NCBI GenBank assembly: GCA_008933635.1
Contig: WBUQ01000001.1
Span: 166,692-230,691, forward strand
Length of the DNA stretch: 64,000 nucleotides
Origin: Desulfobulbaceae bacterium
Lineage (GTDB): Bacteria; Desulfobacterota; Desulfobulbia; Desulfobulbales; Desulfocapsaceae
Direction: 5' to 3'
Shown: positions 25,643-33,229 of the stretch, piece after piece
Layout: the number at the start of each line of letters is the position of its first letter
How positions within the stretch are numbered: the stretch's first letter is position 1
The notes under the pieces: generated by a model
Seen by the model: the letters and a program-made list of their open reading frames with translations, nothing else
What the model was told of the DNA's origin: nothing
Databases searched by the model: none
Translations under genes and position numbers: made by a program

Positions 25643-27220
25643 ATGAAGAAGAAAGCGTATTTCGGGATCAAGTTCTACGAGGACAACAGGAATAAGGATC
25701 TGATTGATTCTCTTGTTGCACGATTGCGGTCTGAAGGCCTCGAACTGATCTGCATGGCAAGTGATGTCGAGAAATGGGGAGCCGTGCAACTATCAGCAAA
25801 AGAACTGATGCGCAGAACATTTGAGGAGATAGATAAATCTGATCTCGTTATCCTGGAAATGTCTGAGAAAGGTGTCGGGCTCGGTATAGAGGCCGGTTAT
25901 GCCGTAGCAAAAGGAAAGCCGGTAATCGTGCTCATATCCGAGCGGCAGGAACTCAGTGGTACAATGCAAGGAATTGCTCATACCGTCATCACCTATAATC
26001 GCCCGCAAGATGTTTCCATCCCGAGCCGGTTCAAGCCGGTGTCATTTAGAAATACTGGCGTTGTTGGTAAGCCGATAATTGAGAAGAACCAAAACGATCT
26101 GAAGACAGCTGGTTCTTTGCCGAAGCTCACTCTTGAAGAAGTAGCCGCCAAATATCTTGTTGAAGATCTGTCTGGCGCGTTGATTCCAGGAAGTCGAATA
26201 TCAAATATCCTCAAAGATTTTGAGTTGGGGAAACCGATTTCTAATTTCACACAAGAATATTTGCGTAGCAAGGGACTTCTGGCACTGCTTCAGTATGTAA
26301 AGAAGAGTATCACATTTGATAATTTTTTAACGGTTGCCAGGCAAGAGCAGGCCGAACGACAGCGCGTGGCGACCGAAAAAGCTCATACAGAACAAGCCAA
26401 GCGAAAGTTGGAAGAAGAAGCCTTGTTTGCCAAGATGAGACTTGAGCAAGAGAAAGCGGCAGCTGCAAAGCGAGCGTTTGATAGTGATCCTAAGAATATT
26501 GCCAAAGCCAAGCAACTGGATCTAAGGCACAAATATGGATTCTACGATTTTGTTAAGCAAACTAACTTCCAAAAGGTTGTTGATATTTTAGACCGTGTTG
26601 ATAGTGGCGGGCGGCTATCCAATGAAGAAGTCGTTTGGCTGTCGACAACAGGTGATGAAAATTATCATGATTATTTCACTGAGGAATTGCAAGAAGGCTA
26701 TCACCGGAACGAAGCTGAGTTTCATGCTGGCGAATTCAGAAAGAAAAAAGACTATTGGTCTGCTGTGAGCGCAAGCAAGCACTATAGAAAGTGTGATGAC
26801 GCAGAAACGGCTGAGTCGATGTTGGCCACGATAGATGTGGCTCGTATTAAAGATATCAAGCTGAGATCTGCAATCTGCACAACCCATGGTGGCGTAAAAC
26901 GAGATTTGGGAAAACGCAGCGAAGCATTAGATCTTGGTAATCAGGCGCACCTGCTGACACCGAAAAATTTCCGCCCGTGTACACTTCTCGGTGCGGTGAA
27001 TATCGAAATGGGCAATCATACTCTGGGACATTCCTGGTATGAAAAAGCAGTCGAGCGCGGCTATAGTGAAAAGGCGATGGATGACGATCTACGGTCGATT
27101 TTCATGCATGCCGAAAAGGCCGAGCAGGATGCTTTACGTGTGCATCTGCTCAAAACTGATCCGGTTCGTTACAGCTGGGCGAATAAGATGCCAGCCAAGA
27201 AACAGAACGGCAAGCGGTGA
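25643..27220 (+). CDS. deoxyribosyltransferase-like protein with coiled coil and TPR-like C-terminus
   Basis: 525 residues from the ATG at 25643 (GTG at 25625 possible). Residues 1-125 resemble the nucleoside 2-deoxyribosyltransferase fold: KAYFGIKFYEDNRN, then ELMRRTFEEIDKSDLVILEM and KGVGLGIEAGYAVAKGKPVI, the region that carries the catalytic glutamate in true enzymes. This fold is also used in defence proteins that act on nucleotides and is distantly like TIR. Residues about 225-290 are a lysine/glutamate-rich coiled coil, and the C-terminus looks like TPR helices (LGAVNIEMGNHTLGHSWYEK). It follows the polymerase-like gene in one operon. The role is unknown. Confidence 0.65.
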   Translation: MKKKAYFGIKFYEDNRNKDLIDSLVARLRSEGLELICMASDVEKWGAVQLSAKELMRRTFEEIDKSDLVILEMSEKGVGLGIEAGYAVAKGKPVIVLISERQELSGTMQGIAHTVITYNRPQDVSIPSRFKPVSFRNTGVVGKPIIEKNQNDLKTAGSLPKLTLEEVAAKYLVEDLSGALIPGSRISNILKDFELGKPISNFTQEYLRSKGLLALLQYVKKSITFDNFLTVARQEQAERQRVATEKAHTEQAKRKLEEEALFAKMRLEQEKAAAAKRAFDSDPKNIAKAKQLDLRHKYGFYDFVKQTNFQKVVDILDRVDSGGRLSNEEVVWLSTTGDENYHDYFTEELQEGYHRNEAEFHAGEFRKKKDYWSAVSASKHYRKCDDAETAESMLATIDVARIKDIKLRSAICTTHGGVKRDLGKRSEALDLGNQAHLLTPKNFRPCTLLGAVNIEMGNHTLGHSWYEKAVERGYSEKAMDDDLRSIFMHAEKAEQDALRVHLLKTDPVRYSWANKMPAKKQNGKR

Positions 27221-27276
27221 GATCATCCCATATTATGTTGCGGGATTAGTTTTATTCAATTCAAAGGAGAACTTAA

Positions 27277-28329
27277 ATGACCGATACGCAAAAAGTGACG
27301 TATAAGTGTCTAAAAGCCGATTTCGGAGATGTGCCCTCTTACACGTTCACAATGAAAGTAAAAGATGTTGTTTTTATCCGTTATGTGGCAGTTCGTGGCG
27401 TGGATGATGAAGATGGAGCGGTACAACGGGTATTGAATAAGAGAAGAATTAAAGACATAAAAGAATACATTTTGAAAGGCAATACATTTTTTAATTCCTT
27501 TATTCTGAACTGGACAGAGGGAAATTATCATCCCGAACTAAGTGATAATCAGATAAATTTGCCTATCATCAGCTCAAGTGCGCAGGTTATTGATGGACAG
27601 CACAGGTTGGCTGGATTAGAAGCTGCGATGGAGGAAGATGCTAATGTTGGTGAAAGGGATATCATTGTAACATTATGTTTATTCCTTACTACTCGAAAAG
27701 CTGCTGAAATATTTCTAAATATCAATACAGAACAAAAACCGGTACCGAAAAGTTTGATGTATGATTTATTTGGGGAGGTCGTTGATGACGAAACACAATC
27801 CGTCAACAGAGCGACTGATATAGCACGATATCTAAATGAAGAACCTGAATCTCCACTTTATAAGCTAATAAAATTTCCTGGCTCCCCACGAGGTGTAGGG
27901 CATATTGAGCTGTCAACTTTTGTCTCAGCTTTTAAAGAGCATTTAAAGCCGGGTGGAATATTTAACGTTTATAAATTGTCTACACTCGATCGCCAGAAGG
28001 CTGTTGTCGCTAACTTCTTTTCTGCAATTAAAGATTGCTATGTTAAGGCTAAGATATGGAGTTCGAAAACCAAAAATCCGTTCTTGAAAGCTGCTGGTTT
28101 TAATGGAGCTATAGATTTTTTAGCTGGGTCTTTAATTCAACGATGTGCCGAAAGAAGTTCTTTCTCTGTTCTGTCAATTAGCCAAATAATTGATTTTGAT
28201 ATTCAAAATCTTCCAAAATGGGATGATTTTAAGGGATTGGATGGGAAAACCAGTAGAAATAATGTTAAAAAGGCGCTTGAATCTAGTCTACTGAAATCTC
28301 TGCCTGCGCAAGAAGATTATGAGTTTTGA
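27277..28329 (+). CDS. DGQHR-domain protein (DndB-like)
   Basis: A 350-residue protein with the signature VIDGQHRLAGLEAAM near residue 107, preceded by KRRIKDIKEYILKGNTFFNS and followed by AAEIFLNINTEQKPVPKSLM. These are the conserved blocks of the DGQHR family, which includes DndB, the repressor of DNA phosphorothioation genes, and DpdB of the 7-deazaguanine DNA modification systems. No other dnd or dpd gene is in the window, so this is a stand-alone member. An aaaggaga ribosome binding site precedes the ATG. It overlaps the next gene by 11 bases. Confidence 0.85.
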   Translation: MTDTQKVTYKCLKADFGDVPSYTFTMKVKDVVFIRYVAVRGVDDEDGAVQRVLNKRRIKDIKEYILKGNTFFNSFILNWTEGNYHPELSDNQINLPIISSSAQVIDGQHRLAGLEAAMEEDANVGERDIIVTLCLFLTTRKAAEIFLNINTEQKPVPKSLMYDLFGEVVDDETQSVNRATDIARYLNEEPESPLYKLIKFPGSPRGVGHIELSTFVSAFKEHLKPGGIFNVYKLSTLDRQKAVVANFFSAIKDCYVKAKIWSSKTKNPFLKAAGFNGAIDFLAGSLIQRCAERSSFSVLSISQIIDFDIQNLPKWDDFKGLDGKTSRNNVKKALESSLLKSLPAQEDYEF

Positions 28330-29125
28330 TAGGTTTAGAGTACAAACGGAAATTGAAAACGAATTGGGATGCAACGATTTAAATAAGTGGAACCAATATT
28401 ATGATAAATTGAAAAATTATAAAATTTCAGAAACGAGAAAGAATCGGCTTGAGACATTGTTAAAGGAGGATGCTGCTGATCTCTACTATAAGGCGGTCTA
28501 TAGCATTGCTGATTCAATTTATTGTATCAGTGAAGGTCGTCATTCATGGTCAGTTGTCAAATTATACTATGCTGTCTTCTACCTGCTGCGGTGTTCTTTG
28601 GCTACAAAGAGGCATGCGTTTATAAGGAATAAACAGATTTTCACTATTCTATTGGAAGATAACGAAATTCCTATACCTCGTGAAAAGAAGAAGATACATG
28701 GCGATCACGCTACCACGATTGCGACGTATATAGATTTGGTTGGGGATGATGATATTCTCCAAACAAATAAGGTTCAAGAAACAAATGTTTATCATTGGAT
28801 AATGGAATTGAGAAATCGGATACATTATAGAGAACGCGCCTTTCAAGAACCAACACAACAACACTTCGTAGCAAACCTTTTTAACAAGCAAACAGCAAAA
28901 GATCAAATAGAAGAGTACCTCTGTGATAAAGATCCAAAATATTGTTTTTTAGAAGATCACTGCTGTCTTGCTGCTCCGTTAAAGTTAGCCAGTATAGTTC
29001 GTAATGATATCGGAGTATTTTTGGAAAGAAGTCCTCTTGATCAACCAAAACAAAATGAAATTAAAAAGTTGGTAAGCAGTATTGGTTTGGATAAATCAAA
29101 TATTTTTGCGCCGATTTATTCTTAA
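28319..29125 (+). CDS. partner of the DGQHR protein, HEPN-like segment
   Basis: A 268-residue protein whose start lies inside the end of the DGQHR gene. The helical part YYKAVYSIADSIY, then HSWSVVKLYYAVFYLLRCSL, then WIMELRNRIHYRERAF resembles a HEPN domain: the last segment has the R-N and H pattern of its active site, although the spacing (R-x3-H) is shorter than the usual one. HEPN proteins are often RNases in toxin or defence systems. The C-terminal part is unrecognised. The overlap suggests that the two proteins work as a pair. Confidence 0.6.
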   Translation: MSFDRFRVQTEIENELGCNDLNKWNQYYDKLKNYKISETRKNRLETLLKEDAADLYYKAVYSIADSIYCISEGRHSWSVVKLYYAVFYLLRCSLATKRHAFIRNKQIFTILLEDNEIPIPREKKKIHGDHATTIATYIDLVGDDDILQTNKVQETNVYHWIMELRNRIHYRERAFQEPTQQHFVANLFNKQTAKDQIEEYLCDKDPKYCFLEDHCCLAAPLKLASIVRNDIGVFLERSPLDQPKQNEIKKLVSSIGLDKSNIFAPIYS

Positions 29126-29253
29126 TTAAATTTTTGGTGGAAATCTAGATATGTTGTTGGATCTCTCAAGAGGTAATTTGAAAAAAAAATGGGCTATAAA
29201 CCAAAATCCATATACTCGCGACGCGCGGTGATCCCCAAGACAATCTGTTTTGG

Positions 29254-30297
29254 TCATTCTGCTGACGAATTACGGACCTCGCCGACAGCCTTCCGGATCA
29301 GGATGCGGAGCCGGTTGGTTATCGCTTTCTGCAATTCCGCTGGATCTCGACGGCCATCCTGGGAGAAAATAAAGCTGAAGCTCTCCTTGTAACTACTGCG
29401 AGCGCACTTCAGGAACCTGTTTAGACTTTTGATAGTCCGATACACATTCCGGTATCCGGGTAGATCCTGTGACGTCGTGAACACCATGCGACTGGCATCC
29501 ATCGCTGATATAGGATCGAGGTTCTGGGATTTATCGTCGGCTCTCAGCTGATAATCAAGGATCGTAGACAGGGATTCATGCTGGCAGAGGTAGAAGAGCG
29601 CAGCGCCGCCATTTCGTGACGATTGATATGATATCAAGCGGCGGTAGTGTGGGGCCTTGGTGTACTTCGGCCAAACTCGGTAGAGCTTATTGGAGAATCT
29701 GGGCGAGATATCCTTGGCCTGACCGTCGTTACTTTGCTGCCGGAAAAGTTGGTAGAGCGGTAGTGACGTGCTGATAGCCGCATGGATATGCGGTACACCT
29801 CGGGCGGAAAAGGCCAGTCCAGCGACATAGGATGCATTGCCGTCACAGTTTGCCTTGATCTTTTGGAACATGCGCCGGAGAAGGTCGTAGATCTCATTGA
29901 TTGCCTCTGCCTGCAGGAGAGCATGATAATTTTCCAGTCCTTCGGCAGAGACAACGAGATGAATAGCAAACCGATCTTCCAGGTTGCTCCGTTCGACCAG
30001 AGCGCGTATCTCATCGTGGACATGCTGTAGCTGGGTGGTAATTGTTGCCAGCGCGTGCGCCTCGAAGGAATCGAGCTCATGATCTCGGGCAATGACATCG
30101 GTGAAAGAAAAAGCCGGTAGGTATTGGCCTACCGGCTCTCTTCGTCCGGTCTCGCGGGATGGATCGTTTTCAACTTGCCGAGGTCTGCAACTCTCAAAAA
30201 TCCGCGAGACTTTACTACTTGAGGCCGTACACTACTTGCTGAACGGTCAAGGTGAACCAGTCAGCTGCGCACGGCGGGCGTTTGGTGGGATTTTCAT
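29254..30297 (-). pseudogene. disrupted Rep/HUH-type replication protein gene
   Basis: The last 205 codons form an ATG-started frame (29871), but the same frame stays open and protein-like far upstream (LATITTQLQHVHDEIRALVE, FAIHLVVSAEGLENYHALLQ). It contains ARGVPHIHAAIS, an HxH motif as in rolling-circle replication initiators. An ATG at 30297 with an aagga ribosome binding site begins a frame that meets TGA and TAG within 24 codons; the reading resumes sensibly (DWFTLTVQQVVYGLK) only after frame changes. A strong hairpin plus T-run lies inside the gene at 30103-30137. I read it as a decayed initiator; a gene with an unusual start is the alternative. Confidence 0.55.
30103..30137 (-). terminator. 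textbook intrinsic terminator inside a disrupted gene
   Basis: On the minus strand a perfect 10-base stem (agccggtagg/cctaccggct, 30112-30121 and 30128-30137) with a 6-base loop is followed by TTTTTCTTT. It lies in the middle of the reading frame described at 29254-30297, so transcription from the upstream start would be expected to stop or attenuate here. Confidence 0.7.
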
Positions 30298-30387
30298 GGG
30301 CGATCCTTTTATTGGAGTTTTATAGACATCGGCAGGGATAGGATAGTGAGGAGATGCTGAAGGTGAAGCACAGGAGGGTAAATTTCA

Positions 30388-31914
30388 GTGGCTGACGTCA
30401 AGATTAGCTGGGGGCTTGATGTTGATAACGGGATCATGCGGTACATAGCCGATGTTCAGAAAGGACTGGCTTGCCGTTGTAAATGCCCCGGCTGTGATTC
30501 CCCGCTGATCGCCAGACAAGGCGAGAAGAACAAATGGTGTTTTGCTCATTCCGTTCTCGGTGACTGCACCGGCGAATCTGCATTACACCAAGCCGCCAAA
30601 GAAATCCTCGTTAAGGAAGCAAATCTCAATAACGAATTACAACTCCCGACTCAAAAATATTATGAGGTCTCTGAAAGCGATTGTTTAGGTTTCAAGCATT
30701 CAAGAACCGTTGAAATTCACGAGAAAGAGTTCTTTCTGATGTTGAGCGGCCAGACAGAAGTCAGAATCAGCGATAACCTTCAAACTGATGTCCTTCTTTT
30801 TGGAAAAAATAGTCAAACTTTAGCAGTCGAGATTTTCGTAACGCATAAAAAAGACGCCATTGATCAATTAAAATATTCTGAATCTCAACAGAGTGCCATC
30901 GAAATTGATCTCTCCAATTTAGGATGGGATTCTGATTACGAGGCAATCAAAAAGGCTGTGCTCTGGAATGCACCTCGAAAATGGGTGAATTCCGATGATC
31001 TCAATAAAAAGATAAGCCACGCTACAAATGAGTTGGAACAATTTGTTTCAAGACAGAATGCAAAATATTCCGGTGAGATATCAATTTTAGTTTCAAGTCT
31101 GAATACACCAGATTCAATCCGAAAGTTAAACATTCAATGGCCGGTCCTTTCCGGTGGAGCCTATCGAGATATTGAAGGTGAAGATTATCCGTTGTTTGAG
31201 AATGTTGAGCAGATCGTTACAATTGATACGATCAATGCAGACTGGTCAAAATTTGACAACCAGCTCTGTTGGATCTGCGGTGCAACCGCAAAAGTCCAAA
31301 AAGTCGTTAACGTCGATTTCATCATCTGTCTGGAAAATACTAATTTGCGGAGAATTGAAATCGAACTAACCAAACCAACATTTGTTTGCGTTCTCGGTTA
31401 CGAATCCTCATATTCTCCTATTAGAATATTGCGTTACGAATGGCTGAATATCGAAAAATGGAAGACAAGACTCAAAGAGCTAGCTGAGGAAAAGCTTACC
31501 GCAAGAATTAAGAAAACCGAGCTTCGATATAAAAGTAGCCGACAATTCGCCAGCGAGTTCTCAGAGTTCTCTCCAAATGAGAAGATGGAATTTTTGGCTA
31601 AACAACTAAAAATTCCCGTTCCGAAAAATCTCGGACGCTATAATCCAAGCTGGAAAGCGCATGAGCAGGTTTGGAAGTCACTCGTATTGTACTATAAAAT
31701 TCAGAAAGCTAGCCGTGACTCCGTAAACACACAAAGCATTGCTGAAGACAAATGGTTGATGAGAATGACCGGTTGGCCTGAGGATGAGAGATCAGTACAA
31801 AAGAGATCGCTCGATTTATGGCGCTATTTTAGCGAATTGGAGAAGAAGGGTCGACTTCAACATGCCAGCCGTCTGTGGTTCACGATTGTCGATGAGAAGA
31901 CAGTTTTGGGATAG
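30388..31914 (+). CDS. CoiA-like nuclease-type protein with zinc finger
   Basis: A 508-residue protein with a GTG start at 30388 (ribosome binding site aggaggg). The N-terminal part has CPGCDSPLIARQGEKNKWCF and AHSVLGDC, the zinc-binding beta-hairpin pattern of the CoiA-like family (C-x2-C, then WxFAH). Next comes a region TDVLLFGKNSQTLAVEIFVT with the spaced D and E of a PD-(D/E)XK-like fold, as CoiA-like proteins have. The last third is helical. CoiA itself aids recombination in competent bacteria; members in mobile islands are of unknown role. Moderately AT-rich and alone in its unit. Confidence 0.65.
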   Translation: MADVKISWGLDVDNGIMRYIADVQKGLACRCKCPGCDSPLIARQGEKNKWCFAHSVLGDCTGESALHQAAKEILVKEANLNNELQLPTQKYYEVSESDCLGFKHSRTVEIHEKEFFLMLSGQTEVRISDNLQTDVLLFGKNSQTLAVEIFVTHKKDAIDQLKYSESQQSAIEIDLSNLGWDSDYEAIKKAVLWNAPRKWVNSDDLNKKISHATNELEQFVSRQNAKYSGEISILVSSLNTPDSIRKLNIQWPVLSGGAYRDIEGEDYPLFENVEQIVTIDTINADWSKFDNQLCWICGATAKVQKVVNVDFIICLENTNLRRIEIELTKPTFVCVLGYESSYSPIRILRYEWLNIEKWKTRLKELAEEKLTARIKKTELRYKSSRQFASEFSEFSPNEKMEFLAKQLKIPVPKNLGRYNPSWKAHEQVWKSLVLYYKIQKASRDSVNTQSIAEDKWLMRMTGWPEDERSVQKRSLDLWRYFSELEKKGRLQHASRLWFTIVDEKTVLG

Positions 31915-31938
31915 ACAGACGGGGCGCGTTGATATGTA

Positions 31939-31966
31939 ATTAAGGATGCCGGTTCGATTCCTTAAT
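31939..31966 (+). terminator. hairpin after the CoiA-like gene
   Basis: attaagga (31939-31946) pairs perfectly with tccttaat (31959-31966) around a 12-base loop, 24 bases past the stop. The loop side holds ggttcgattcc, the sequence of a tRNA T-arm, so this spot could also be a remnant of an attachment site; a full tRNA does not fold here. Confidence 0.4.
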
Positions 31967-32273
31967 CGACAAAAAACACCAATGAATGAACTGTACAAAT
32001 TTGCCATCAGCCTTTAAACTGATAGATAACAACGGCTGCAATAGATTTGGCCACTCTTTCGGCCACTTTTTGGCCACAATCAAGACTGTCAACGAAAAGT
32101 CGAACGAAAAAACGTCTTAAATACAACTACTTGAACGGAGCGCAACCTTGCATTAATCTCCCGCCGCCTCCACCAACATATTGAAAACATAGGAGAATGT
32201 CGGATTCTCCGTGCAGAGAGCCCATCTTTATCCAATCTTGTTATCCACAAGGTAGCAAGAACGAGGTGTAGAG

Positions 32274-32465
32274 ATGGGCTTTTCTGTTTCCCAGCCGTTG
32301 TACATATACCAAACTCCTTCCGGGTACATCTTCCGTTTGAAAGTCCCACGAGATCTGCGTCCCCTTTGTCGGCCAGGGGGAGTTCAGGGATTTTCTCCAT
32401 TCTGGCGCCTTATGATGTTCCCGCCACAGTTTTACTTAGCGCTGGACGATGTCTATGTTCCTTGA
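32274..32465 (+). pseudogene. remnant of a tyrosine-type site-specific integrase, N-terminus
   Basis: The translation from 32274 reads PLYIYQTPSGYIFRLKVPRD then LRP, the usual N-terminal strand pattern of phage/ICE integrases. After this the expected next strand (GEFRDFLHSGAL) appears only in another frame, and further frames are broken by stops. The catalytic R-H-R-Y domain is not found in 32466-33229. The start codon lies in the right arm of a hairpin (agcccatct 32219-32227 with agatgggct 32272-32280). Confidence 0.65.
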
Positions 32466-33194
32466 CGGCCTTCCTCGATACGCAGTTCATTTGTCCGTTA
32501 AGCGGTCAAGGGGCGGTTTCGCGGGCGGGTTGTGTCTTTTCCCTGCAATTTGTCCAGCCGTTCACCGTGCTTTCAGAGCTTCGGAAGCGTTTGTCTGTCC
32601 CGTTCGTCATGTTGTTCGGTCGCGTCACTGTGGACGACCCTTCTGGCCGTGTTCCTGGAAACTGCAGTTTCCTGACAAATTCATTGATCGTTTCTCCTCA
32701 ACAAAGTAATAACGGTGCATCTTCGTTATCGTCGCCGCTATCGGCACCTCGTCCATCGAGGCACTTCCTGGTCAGAGAGGGATGCCATGTGGGGTGCTTT
32801 TCGACGCTGATCCCTCTGTTCAGGCGACCAGCATTGCACGCAGTACCACAGCTGGCGGATTATATGCCGAACAGAGGCCGGTTATCAGTTCGATTGAGCT
32901 ACATTATCAGGAAAACTTCCGGTTTCTCAGGCGAATTTTGAGCGGAGGAGGGATATAAAAGTGTTGATAAAGGATGAAATTACCGCTAGCATCAGGGGTT
33001 GATATCAAGAAAGCAATGGTCGGGCAGGCCGTTTTCCGTGATGTCCGAGAGAATTTCTTCTATCACCCCATTGTCATACAAGAAAATCTGGAAAACAGAG
33101 AGGAGGGTCCCTGCAGGATGCCTGGCTGCGGAAATTGGTGATGTTTCGCAGCGGATCACTACAACAGCAAGTCAGCAAGTAGAACGGTATGCGA
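32466..33194. other. gene-free decayed stretch between island and core operon
   Basis: Several short overlapping frames but none with convincing coding character or start signals. It probably holds the rest of the broken integrase and the island boundary. Upstream of it, at 32043-32077, ggccact-type words recur three times, a pattern seen near integrase binding sites. Confidence 0.5.
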
Positions 33195-33200
33195 TATAAT
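33195..33200 (+). promoter_or_regulatory. -10 element TATAAT before the hdrA operon
   Basis: A consensus TATAAT 29 bases before the hdrA ATG, with no good -35 at 16-18 bases. The Shine-Dalgarno aaggag (33218-33223) lies between. The -10 alone is modest evidence. Confidence 0.35.
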
Positions 33201-33229
33201 CTTGACCATCAACACTTAAGGAGTCATCA

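Noticed and set aside
31939..31966. tRNA gene
   Set aside because: Only the T-arm string is present; acceptor, D and anticodon stems cannot be formed.
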